Below, piece after piece: positions 17,997-26,277 of a stretch of 64,000 nucleotides of DNA. This stretch comes from CAWKDG01 sp963848355 (GTDB lineage Bacteria; Actinomycetota; Acidimicrobiia; Acidimicrobiales; UBA8190). Position 1 is the stretch's first letter. Each line of letters opens with the position of its first letter. The notes beneath the pieces are model-generated. The model was not told where the DNA came from, did not search any database, and worked only from the letters and a program-made list of their open reading frames with translations. A program made the position numbers and the translations under genes. The stretch lies in contig CAWKDG010000001.1 in assembly GCA_963848355.1 (NCBI GenBank), forward strand, positions 186,001 through 250,000, given 5' to 3'.

Positions 17997-19924
17997 TCAG
18001 ACCCCGTTGGCCCGGGGTGAAGGTTCTGAGCCTGGCCCTGGTCGGCTACCTGGTCATTGCCGTCGTGGTGTGGTGGCACGTCTGGTCGTCGCACCCGTCG
18101 AGCGTGACGACCTGCGCCTGTGACGACCCCTCACTGTTCGTCTGGTTCCTCGAGTGGCCGGCCTTTGCCCTGGCCCACGGTCACAACCCGTTCTATTCGA
18201 CGGCGCTGTTCCATCCGACCGGGATCAACCTGCTCTCCAACACCGGCGTCCTGGCCCTGGGTGTCCCCCTGGCCCCGGTGACATGGCTGTTCGGCCCTGT
18301 GGCCACGTTGAACGTGGCCTCGACGTTGGGTCCCGCTCTCACCGCCGTGGCCATGTTCTGGTTGCTGCGACGCTGGGTGCGGTGGACGCCGGCCGCCTTC
18401 GTGGGCGGCCTCATCTTCGGATTCGGCCCCTTCGCCGTGACCAATCTGGCTGTGGCCCATCTGAACACCGCGGTCCTGGTGCTCGTGCCCCTCATCGTCG
18501 GGTGTCTCGACGACCTTCTCGTCCGCCACCGCGGTCGTGCCGTGACGACCGGGGCCGCCCTCGGTCTTCTGGTGGTGGTGCAGTTCTTTCTCAGTACCGA
18601 GATGCTCGTCATCGTGGGCATCTGCGGGGGCGTGGGCGCTGTTCTCGTCCTCGGCTACGTCGTCCTGCGTCACGGCCGTGAGGTGATCCTCCGGATGCGC
18701 CACGCCCTCGTCGGTCTGGCGGTGGCGGCCGCCGTGTCCATCGTTGTCCTGGCCTACCCGGTGTGGTTCGCCCTCGAAGGCCCCGCCCATCTGTCGGGAC
18801 TGGTGTGGCCCACGTCGACACCGGGGAAAGGAGGAATCGTCCTCGGTGACATCTGGCACCTCCGTTTCATGAGCCGGTCGGGCGTCCGCCTGTTCGCCGG
18901 CTACCAGGGGCCGGCTCTGCCCCATGGTGAATACCTCGGCCTGGGTCTGCTGGTGGTGGTCGGAGCCGGGTTGATCGTCTGGTGGCGCGATGTCCGGCTC
19001 TGGCTCTTCACCGGCGTGGGGCTGGCCGCCGTGGTGTTGTCGCTCGACGTCACCACCCGGTCATGGGTGCCGTGGCGCGTGCTGGCCCACGTCCCGGTGG
19101 TCCAGAACATCTCCGTGGCCCGGTTCTTCGCCATGACCACGTTCTGCGCGGCCGTCCTGATCGGCGTCGTAGTGGACCGCACCTACGACACGGTGACCTC
19201 ATGGGTGCGACACGGGCGCGCCGACCGCGCCCATCGGCACTCCGCCGGGACCGTCGGCGTGATGGCGGCCTGGGCATCGTCGCTGGCCGTGGCGGCCGTG
19301 GCCGTCGTGCCCATGGGAACGGCGCTCGCCACCAACATCCCCCTCACCACCGAGTCGGCGGCGCTTCCGCCTTGGTTCGCCGACGTCGGGCCCCACCTTC
19401 CTCCCGGCCAGGTCGTGTTGGCCTACCCCCCGCCGGTGACGTTCGGGTCGGCCATGACCTGGCAGGCGGTCGACCGGCTGCACTTCGCCTTGGCCACGGG
19501 TGCGGGACCGCAGAGCATTCCCTCGCGCGCCGGCACCGAACGCGCCGGTCTCGACGTCATCACGACCGACTCCGAGGTCTTCTCGCCCCCGGCTCCGGCC
19601 ACGGCGGGCAACGTCGACGCCGTCCGCCACGCCCTGACCGGATGGGGAGTGACCGTGGTGGTGGTACCCGACCCGGCCGCACTGTTTCCCCGCTTCGACC
19701 GGACGAGCGGCACGGCGTCGGCCCTCGGGCTCTTCACCCTGGCCCTCGGGCGGGCGCCGCGATTCGATCATGACGCCTGGGTGTGGACGGCGGTGCAGGC
19801 GCCGGGGCCGCCGCTGGCCATCGCCGGCCGCGAGTTCTCCCGGTGCACGTCGGGCTCGCTCGGGCTTGATGGCGCTCCCCTGGTCGTGCCTGATTGCGTC
19901 CTGGCCGACGCCCGGCCCACCTGA
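17993..19924 (+). CDS. Polytopic GT-C-like membrane protein, second of a tandem pair
   Basis: 643 residues from GTG 17993, which overlaps the upstream stop as GTGA. Same layout as its neighbour: VVVWWHVWSSHPSSVTTC, SLFVWFLEWPAFALAHG, RRWVRWTPAAFVGGL, many helices, then the C-terminal domain with DVGPHLPPGQVVLAYP and MTWQAVDRLHFALATG. Long stretches are nearly identical in DNA to the upstream gene, so this is a fairly recent tandem duplication. Divergence is greater in the C-terminal domain and may give the two copies different partners. A much longer reading frame upstream of 17993 is out of frame with the first gene and is not real. Confidence 0.82.
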   Translation: MIRPRWPGVKVLSLALVGYLVIAVVVWWHVWSSHPSSVTTCACDDPSLFVWFLEWPAFALAHGHNPFYSTALFHPTGINLLSNTGVLALGVPLAPVTWLFGPVATLNVASTLGPALTAVAMFWLLRRWVRWTPAAFVGGLIFGFGPFAVTNLAVAHLNTAVLVLVPLIVGCLDDLLVRHRGRAVTTGAALGLLVVVQFFLSTEMLVIVGICGGVGAVLVLGYVVLRHGREVILRMRHALVGLAVAAAVSIVVLAYPVWFALEGPAHLSGLVWPTSTPGKGGIVLGDIWHLRFMSRSGVRLFAGYQGPALPHGEYLGLGLLVVVGAGLIVWWRDVRLWLFTGVGLAAVVLSLDVTTRSWVPWRVLAHVPVVQNISVARFFAMTTFCAAVLIGVVVDRTYDTVTSWVRHGRADRAHRHSAGTVGVMAAWASSLAVAAVAVVPMGTALATNIPLTTESAALPPWFADVGPHLPPGQVVLAYPPPVTFGSAMTWQAVDRLHFALATGAGPQSIPSRAGTERAGLDVITTDSEVFSPPAPATAGNVDAVRHALTGWGVTVVVVPDPAALFPRFDRTSGTASALGLFTLALGRAPRFDHDAWVWTAVQAPGPPLAIAGREFSRCTSGSLGLDGAPLVVPDCVLADARPT

Positions 19925-19959
19925 CGATGGCGGGGCGGGGGCGCCCGGTGAGGGTTGTG

Positions 19960-22518
19960 TCAGGCCGGAGCCGGTGACGTCGTGGACCGGGCGTGGCGGG
20001 CCGCCGTTCGCCGACGCCGGGGGAGGCCGGCCCCCACCGTGATCAGCAGGACGACGACCGCGCCCAGGCTGATCATCCACCCGAGGCGGAAGCTGGAGGG
20101 GTCGTAGGTGAAGACGATGCGGTCGGAGCCGGTCGGGACGGGGACGCCGCGCAACATGTAGTCGACGCGATCGAGTCGCGCCGGTCGTCCGTTGACGGTG
20201 ACATGCCAGCCCGGGTAATAGGTGTCGGAGAGGACGAGCTCCGAAGCCCGGGAGGCGTGCGCGTCGATGGTGACCTGCTGGGCCCCGTAGTGCACGATCC
20301 GGGCTGTCCCCGGTGAGGACCGGCCCGGGGCCTTTGCTCCTCCGGTCTCCGACAGCCCCGGCAGGGCCTGTGACGTGAGGGCGACCTGGCGCGGATCGAA
20401 GGCCGCCGATCCGAGGACGGTGAGCGCCGTCTCGTTGTCGGGCTCCACCAATTGGTCGCTCACCAGCCATGTCCGCGGCAGGGCATTGTCGTTGGCGTAG
20501 ATGGTGGCGTCGGACCCGTCGTAGGCCACATGGACCCCGGGGAGCTGCAGGGGCTTCTCGGCTTTCTGTTCCAGGATGTCCGTCACGCCCATGAGCGACA
20601 GGATCCGCAATGACTCCGGTTGCAGCTCGAGGTTGAGAACGGGGACGGCCGGGGTATCCAGAGGGAGAAGTGGCGTGGGGGGAGCGACGTAGCGGGTCCA
20701 GACATCGCCGTACGTGGAGATGACGGGAAGGTCGTAACCGCGGGCGTCGTACAGGCCGTACCGCATGTTGACGTCGGGGGGGAGCGGGTTGACACCGACA
20801 TAGGGATCCACGGCCACGAAGCGGGCGGGTTCCTGTTTCTGGAGGAATCGGATGGCCGGAGTGACCGGTTGGACGGCGTGGGCCTCGGTGATGGCCGGGT
20901 TCTCGCCCATCCCCGCCTGAAAGAGGTCGCCGACGACGAGGAGGATGGCCAAGAGCGCGAAGGCTCCTGCGCCCAGGCGTCGTCCCAGGCGCAGCCCGAG
21001 AAGGATCAGGCCGATCCCGGCCACGGTCAGCCAGACGAGCAGAGCGGCCAGGCGAACGATGGCATCGAGATGGGCGGCCCCCGCCGGTGGCGGTTGGGCG
21101 AAACCCCAGGCGATGTCCGCCGCCCGGCGGAGGAAGTGCAGGGACGACTGGCCGGTGGCGAAGACGACGACCACGGGGAGAACGAGGATCCCGGTGGCGA
21201 TGGCCGACACGGCCACGGCCCGGCCGCCCCGGGGGTGCGCGCGGACGAGGTCGTCGAGCCCCCAGCCGGCCAGGATGGCGATGCAGAGGAGATAGAGGAT
21301 GGTCAGTCGGCTCAGGTAGGTGAGGTCGAGGCCGGGCAGTCGGCCGGCGATGCCGAAGAAGGGTTGGACGCCGAGAACGACGAGGATGCAGAGGGTGGCG
21401 AACAGGGCCAGCACCACGCGCATGACCTGGGCCCGGAGCAGCGCGACGAAGGCCAGCACGAGCGGGAGGGCGCCGGCGTAGAAGGCCGTCTCGATCACGA
21501 ATCCCCCGGGGAAGTAACTGGGCAGGAGCGAGGCGAAGTAGTACGCGGGTTGGACGTGGACCCCGCTGCGCGGTCGTGACGACAGGTCGGAGGAGTTGTG
21601 GAGCAATTCGAGGAAGGGCACGATGGCGATGGCGGCCAGAGCAGTCCCGAGGACGAGCGCCAGCACGAAGACGACAGCCGGTCGTCGCACAGTGTCGACC
21701 AACGCGGCCAGCCGGGAACGTCCGGCCCGGGCGGCGTCGCCCATGGCGGCCACCACGCCACCCGGTGACTGCAGGATGCGCAGGATGAAGTAGCCCAAGG
21801 TGGCGAGCAGGACGTGGACACTCGTCTCGGGGTGGCCTCCGAGGAACTGCAGGGCCGTGACCACCGCCAGTCCCGAGGCGGCCAGAGGCCCCGGTCGTCG
21901 GATGAGACGTTCGGTGGCCAGCAGCATCCAGGGAATGAGAGGAAAGACATTGCCGAGCGGCCAGGGCAGCCAGGCCACCATGAAGAGTCCGAAACCGAAG
22001 ACGAGGCCGCACAGGAAGGCGCCGGCGAACCGCATCCCCAGAATGCGGGCCAGGAGGAAGGCTCCCATGGCGGCCACGACGAGCTTCATGACGGCGATCA
22101 CACTGAGCGACCACCAGAAGGGCAGCACATAGGCCGGCAGGCTGAAGGGGGAGAAAATGGCCGACTGCATGTCGCCGAGGTACGGCGTGCCGCCCATGAT
22201 GTACGGATTCCACAGCGGGATGTGGGGGAGCTGCGAGCGCGTGTACTGGAGGAAGGGCTCGAAGAGCGTGGTCGGGTCGACGAGCTGTGTATTGGACCCG
22301 ACGACGAGTGGGTGGGTGCTGTCGCGGAAGATGCCGGTCGGGATCGACGAGTTCCAGGGGGCCGCACTCCACAGGAAGTCGGCGGCCGACGTCGTATGAC
22401 CGGGCAGCAGTCCGGGGGAGAAGAAGATCACGGCCAGGACGATGTAGAGCCCGAGGGCCACGAGCGACGGCCGGGTGCGGGCTCTGATCATCAGCCCGGC
22501 CAGAGCGTTCCGGCTCAT
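19960..22518 (-). CDS. YfhO-family membrane protein
   Basis: 852 residues from ATG 22518. Residues 20-40 form the first helix, then comes a long periplasmic-type loop (STHPLVVGSNTQLVDPTTLFEPFLQY, shown in part) with IPLWNPYIMGGTPYLGDMQSA, a hallmark of YfhO proteins. About eleven helices follow, then a large extracytoplasmic C-terminal domain ending LSDTYYPGWHVTVNGRP and one last helix. YfhO proteins are GT-C-fold proteins implicated in glycosylating lipoteichoic or cell-wall polymers in Firmicutes; here the target is unknown. It stands alone on the minus strand, convergent with the tandem pair and divergent from the methyltransferase gene. Confidence 0.86.
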   Translation of the reverse strand: MSRNALAGLMIRARTRPSLVALGLYIVLAVIFFSPGLLPGHTTSAADFLWSAAPWNSSIPTGIFRDSTHPLVVGSNTQLVDPTTLFEPFLQYTRSQLPHIPLWNPYIMGGTPYLGDMQSAIFSPFSLPAYVLPFWWSLSVIAVMKLVVAAMGAFLLARILGMRFAGAFLCGLVFGFGLFMVAWLPWPLGNVFPLIPWMLLATERLIRRPGPLAASGLAVVTALQFLGGHPETSVHVLLATLGYFILRILQSPGGVVAAMGDAARAGRSRLAALVDTVRRPAVVFVLALVLGTALAAIAIVPFLELLHNSSDLSSRPRSGVHVQPAYYFASLLPSYFPGGFVIETAFYAGALPLVLAFVALLRAQVMRVVLALFATLCILVVLGVQPFFGIAGRLPGLDLTYLSRLTILYLLCIAILAGWGLDDLVRAHPRGGRAVAVSAIATGILVLPVVVVFATGQSSLHFLRRAADIAWGFAQPPPAGAAHLDAIVRLAALLVWLTVAGIGLILLGLRLGRRLGAGAFALLAILLVVGDLFQAGMGENPAITEAHAVQPVTPAIRFLQKQEPARFVAVDPYVGVNPLPPDVNMRYGLYDARGYDLPVISTYGDVWTRYVAPPTPLLPLDTPAVPVLNLELQPESLRILSLMGVTDILEQKAEKPLQLPGVHVAYDGSDATIYANDNALPRTWLVSDQLVEPDNETALTVLGSAAFDPRQVALTSQALPGLSETGGAKAPGRSSPGTARIVHYGAQQVTIDAHASRASELVLSDTYYPGWHVTVNGRPARLDRVDYMLRGVPVPTGSDRIVFTYDPSSFRLGWMISLGAVVVLLITVGAGLPRRRRTAARHARSTTSPAPA

Positions 22519-22616
22519 AAGGCGCTCCGGCTCATAAGGGGGGACAGGTTAGTGAGGGCCGGTCGGCGACGTACGTTCATCGGGACACCCGACCACCGGG
22601 GCCTGAAGTAGATTCT

Positions 22617-23363
22617 GTGAGAGACATGGAACAACGCGCCTACACCGAGATGTACGACGTGGAGGAGCGTCACTGGTGGTTCCGTGGCCGTCGAGCCGTC
22701 ATCTGGGCTCTGCTCAGCCTGACGGACCTGCCCGAGAAGCCCCGGTTCCTGGACGCCGGCTGTGGGACGGGTCGCCACCTCATCGAGTTCGGCTCGCTCG
22801 GTCCCGCCGTCGGAGTGGACCCGTCGGCCGACGCCGTCGAGTTCTGTCACCAGCGAGGGCTCGAAGATGTCCACCGTGCCGGCCTCGAAGATCTGCCCTT
22901 CACGGCGGGAACCTTCGACCTGGTGCTGGCATCCGATGTCCTCGAGCACATCGACGACGATGTCGGCGCCCTGGTCGAGCTGCGCCGGGTGGCGGCCGAC
23001 GACGCGCACCTGATCATCACCGTTCCGGCCTACCAGTGGATGTGGACCGAACACGACGTCCAGCTCCACCACGTCCGTCGGTACACCCTTCCCGTCATCG
23101 CTGACCGGGCGCGGGCGGCGGGTTGGGCGGTGGAGCGGTCCACCTACTTCAACTCCGTCCTCTTCCCCGGCGTCGTCGCCGCCCGGCTGGTGGCCCGGTC
23201 GTCGAAGCGCCAGGGCCGCACCGATCTCGACCGGACCCCGGCCCTCCTGAACACGGCACTCGAGCTCCCCATGAGACTCGAAGCGGCCATGATCAGGCGG
23301 GGCGTCCGCTTCCCGGCCGGCGTCTCATTGGGCCTCGTCTGTCGGAGAGCACCGTTACACTGA
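22617..23363 (+). CDS. SAM-dependent methyltransferase, class I
   Basis: 248 residues from GTG 22617; an ATG at 22626 is an equally good start. The Methyltransf_11 pattern is clear: FLDAGCGTGRHL (motif I, near residue 48), AVGVDPSADAV, FDLVLASDVLEHIDDD (motif IV, near 105) and LIITVPAYQWMWTEHD. The AYQWMWxxHD region is shared by methyltransferases that sit beside dolichyl-phosphate-type GT2 genes in glycan loci. The next gene, a GT2, begins 5 bases after the stop, so the two form an operon. The likely substrate is a lipid-linked or nucleotide sugar, but the sequence does not show it. Confidence 0.85.
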   Translation: MRDMEQRAYTEMYDVEERHWWFRGRRAVIWALLSLTDLPEKPRFLDAGCGTGRHLIEFGSLGPAVGVDPSADAVEFCHQRGLEDVHRAGLEDLPFTAGTFDLVLASDVLEHIDDDVGALVELRRVAADDAHLIITVPAYQWMWTEHDVQLHHVRRYTLPVIADRARAAGWAVERSTYFNSVLFPGVVAARLVARSSKRQGRTDLDRTPALLNTALELPMRLEAAMIRRGVRFPAGVSLGLVCRRAPLH

Positions 23364-23367
23364 CCCG

Positions 23368-24138
23368 ATGACACCGTCGCTGTCGATCGTCATCCCCGTC
23401 CTGAACGAGGAAGAGGAGATCGTCCGTATCCTCACCGGCGCCCGGACGATGCTCGACGGGCGGCCCGGCGACTGGGAGATCATCGTCGTCGACAATGCCA
23501 GCACGGACCGGACGGGCGAGCGGGTGATGCCGTTCCTCGAGGACACCCGGATCCGCTTCCTGCGCAACGACGTCAACCGGGGGAAAGGTTTCTCCATCCG
23601 CCGGGGGATGCTCGAGGCCACCGGCGATCACCGCCTCATGTGCGACGCCGACTGTGTCACTTCTCTCCATTCACTCTCGGATCTCGAGGATGCGTTGGCC
23701 GAGTTCGACGTGGCCGTCGGGTCGCGGCTCAGCACCGGTGCCCGGGTCCAGCGTCAGCAACCGGTCCGCCGACGGATCGTCGGGTTCGGATTCCTCACTC
23801 TCACCCGGATCATGATGGGCCCGTTGCCGCGCGACATCTACTGCGGCTTCAAGCTGTGGCGGGGTGAGGTGGCCCAGGCGGTGTTCGAACGTGTCCATCT
23901 CGACGGGTGGGCCTTCGACGCCGAGGCCCTGGCCATGGCCCGTCGTCTCGGGTACAGCGTGCGCGAGGTGGGGATCGAGTGGACCAACCGACCCGACTCC
24001 CGACTCTCCATCGGCAACGTCCTCCTCCCCGTCACCGGCGAGCTGTGGGCGGCCCGGCGCAACGTCCGCCGGAGTGCCGCCGAGATGGGACGGGCCCGGC
24101 TCCAGGCGACGACCCACGGGGGGCAGCCGGCGGGCTGA
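23368..24138 (+). CDS. Family 2 glycosyltransferase, dolichyl/polyprenyl-phosphate glucosyltransferase-like
   Basis: 256 residues from ATG 23368. The N-terminus LSIVIPVLNEEEEI and IIVVDNASTDRTGE give the GT-A nucleotide-sugar site; LMCDADC is the DXD-like motif; YCGFKLWRGEVA and GWAFDAEALAMARRLGY are typical of the DPG synthase-like subgroup. No transmembrane helices are visible, so the enzyme is cytoplasmic or peripheral. Such enzymes charge polyprenyl phosphate with a single sugar, which GT-C proteins like those nearby then use outside the membrane. This links the gene functionally to the large membrane proteins of this block. Confidence 0.87.
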   Translation: MTPSLSIVIPVLNEEEEIVRILTGARTMLDGRPGDWEIIVVDNASTDRTGERVMPFLEDTRIRFLRNDVNRGKGFSIRRGMLEATGDHRLMCDADCVTSLHSLSDLEDALAEFDVAVGSRLSTGARVQRQQPVRRRIVGFGFLTLTRIMMGPLPRDIYCGFKLWRGEVAQAVFERVHLDGWAFDAEALAMARRLGYSVREVGIEWTNRPDSRLSIGNVLLPVTGELWAARRNVRRSAAEMGRARLQATTHGGQPAG

Positions 24139-24163
24139 GGTTTCGGACCGGCCCCTCTGCTCG

Positions 24164-26236
24164 TCAGCGCAAACGGACGATCTGGGGCCAGATCCTCGGT
24201 GCCAGCCAGGAATAGAACCTCTCGGCCACAGCCTGCGTGGAGTTCCCGACGAAGGGATTCCCGGGGGCGAACGAGGGCGTGTGGATCCCGTCGGGCGTCC
24301 TCACCTGCACCCCGTCGAGCGTCTGGGCGTAGTGCCCGGTGGGGCAGAGGATCGACCCGAAATCGAGCACGCTCACTTTGCCGGGGAACTCGGAGGCTGC
24401 TTCACGAAGGAGACGGTTGTAGATGTCTCGCCGCGCGGCGGAGTCGGAGGGTCCGGGCGGGTCACCCACCGCCGCACCCGGGTCCATGCAGGCCATCGTC
24501 AGGAAGTCGAGGTGCGCGCCGTGGGCCGTGGCCACGTCGGCCATCAGGCGCATCTGGTCCAACTCGTAGGACTGGAACGCCGGCGACAAGATGTCGGTCC
24601 AGCGTCCGTTGCGCAGGATGCCCTGAGTCTCCCACCGTCCGGCCAGGAACAGCACGACGTCCCCCGGTTCCGTGTCGGCCACCCTCTGCGCATAGATGGC
24701 GGGCCACTGTTGGTCGGGCGGGGTGGAGGAGTTGCAGGCCGAGAACATGGTCAGTCCCGGATCGGGTGGGTCTCCCGACGCCTCGGTGGCGATGGCCAGC
24801 CCACAGCCGAACTGGCCGTCGTTGTGGACGGTCGTCCCGACCGGTGCCGTGGCCGCCAGGGCATGACCGAGAGCGAGGGCCGTGGAGTCCCCGAGCATCA
24901 CCACGAGTGGTGGATCAGGCTCAGTGGGGCCCCCGACGGCGCCATGCACCTCGGTGGCGGTGAACAATTTGGGCTGCACACGGGCGACGGGACCGGCCAC
25001 GGCGACCGGCACCACGGTGGCGCCCACGATGAACGTCGCCGCCAAGGCCACGGCGGCGCCGGCGGGCAGGAGCGACGTCACCGAACGCCAGAAGGTCCCC
25101 CTCATGACCGGGCGCTCCACGGCGTAGTAGCTGACGGTGGCGGCGAGCACGGTGGCTCCCAGGCGCTCGGCGAACAGCGTCACCCCGGAGGAGCCCGTCC
25201 GCATCGGCGACAGGAAGACAAGCAGCGGGAAGTGCCACAGGTACAGGCCGTACGAGATCTCGCCCGTCCACGCCAGGGGCCGCATCGAGAGCACGCGGCC
25301 GAGTACTCCGGTCCGGGGAACGACCACGGCCGCGATGGCTGCCGCCGCCGCCACGGAGACGAGGGCGAAGCCACCGTCGTAGGTGAGCGCCGACGAGTCG
25401 TTCAACTGGTGCGCCATCACCACCACGCCGGCCAGGCCGACGATCCCGACGCCGGTGAGTGTCCGGGTGGTGGTCCGACCGGTGACGGGGACCGGACCGT
25501 CGGCTCGGCGGCGCCACTGGACGAGGGCCAACGAACAGGCCAGTGCCGCTCCGATCAGCAGGCCCTGGGCGTGGGTATCGGTCCCGAAATAGACGCGGGT
25601 GTTGGGGCTACCGGGCTGATAGAGCAGTGCCATCTCCGTCGCCGACGCCACCACGCCGGTGACGCTGATGGCGAGCAGGACGGGCACGGCGCGGCGAACT
25701 CCCCGAGCCAACGCCACGACACCGAGGACCACCAGGGGCCACACCACGTAGAACTGCTCCTCGATGGCCAGTGACCAGGTATGCAGGAGTGGGGAGACCG
25801 CTCCGGTGGCGTCCCAGTAGTTGCGGGCGTCGACGATCTGATGCCAGTTCGAGAAGAAGAACAGCGCTGACAGGGCATCGAGCCGGTAGCCGGGATAGGT
25901 ACCCGGGGGTGCCACATAGCGCACGTAGGCAGTGACGGCCAGCACCACGAGGAGAAGGCACGGAAGGAGCCGCCGGGCGCGCCGGGCCCAGAAGCCGAGA
26001 AGCTGCAGACGCCCGTTGGCCCGGCAATCGGCCAGGAGAAGGGTGGTGATCAGATATCCCGACAGCACGAAGAAGACATCGACGCCCACGAACCCACCCG
26101 GCAGCCAACCGGGAGCGAAGTGGAACACCATCACGGCCAGAACGGCGAGCCCGCGCAGTCCGTCCAGCCCGGCGATGCGCCCCTGGCTTGCGGCCGCCGG
26201 CGCCGGGTGGCTGGCCATGGGCGCCGCGTTCCGCAT
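24164..26236 (-). CDS. Acyltransferase-3/SGNH O-acetyltransferase, copy 1
   Basis: 690 residues (a second ATG lies 6 codons in). The N-terminal acyltransferase-3 domain has IAGLDGLRGLAVLAVMVFHF with the conserved His, FFVLSGYLIT and SLAIEEQFYVVWP, and about ten helices to residue 390. The C-terminal extracytoplasmic SGNH hydrolase domain has LGDSTALALG (nucleophile Ser) and the TPDGIHTPS Asp-His pair. OafA/OatA-type proteins with this fusion carry acetyl groups across the membrane and place them on surface polysaccharides or peptidoglycan. First of the three by coordinate, though last in transcription order. About 40 bases separate it from the next copy. Confidence 0.92.
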   Translation of the reverse strand: MRNAAPMASHPAPAAASQGRIAGLDGLRGLAVLAVMVFHFAPGWLPGGFVGVDVFFVLSGYLITTLLLADCRANGRLQLLGFWARRARRLLPCLLLVVLAVTAYVRYVAPPGTYPGYRLDALSALFFFSNWHQIVDARNYWDATGAVSPLLHTWSLAIEEQFYVVWPLVVLGVVALARGVRRAVPVLLAISVTGVVASATEMALLYQPGSPNTRVYFGTDTHAQGLLIGAALACSLALVQWRRRADGPVPVTGRTTTRTLTGVGIVGLAGVVVMAHQLNDSSALTYDGGFALVSVAAAAAIAAVVVPRTGVLGRVLSMRPLAWTGEISYGLYLWHFPLLVFLSPMRTGSSGVTLFAERLGATVLAATVSYYAVERPVMRGTFWRSVTSLLPAGAAVALAATFIVGATVVPVAVAGPVARVQPKLFTATEVHGAVGGPTEPDPPLVVMLGDSTALALGHALAATAPVGTTVHNDGQFGCGLAIATEASGDPPDPGLTMFSACNSSTPPDQQWPAIYAQRVADTEPGDVVLFLAGRWETQGILRNGRWTDILSPAFQSYELDQMRLMADVATAHGAHLDFLTMACMDPGAAVGDPPGPSDSAARRDIYNRLLREAASEFPGKVSVLDFGSILCPTGHYAQTLDGVQVRTPDGIHTPSFAPGNPFVGNSTQAVAERFYSWLAPRIWPQIVRLR

Positions 26237-26277
26237 GTCCCGATGATGGCGGCCGGAGTCGCGTTATGTCCAGCGGC

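Noticed and set aside
19199..22372. 1057-residue minus-strand frame overlapping the YfhO gene
   Set aside because: A shadow in a different frame of the YfhO gene and of the end of the tandem pair; low-complexity His/Arg/Pro content.
24199..24963. Plus-strand frames inside the acyltransferase genes
   Set aside because: Arg/Ser-rich shadows of the minus-strand genes with no homology features.
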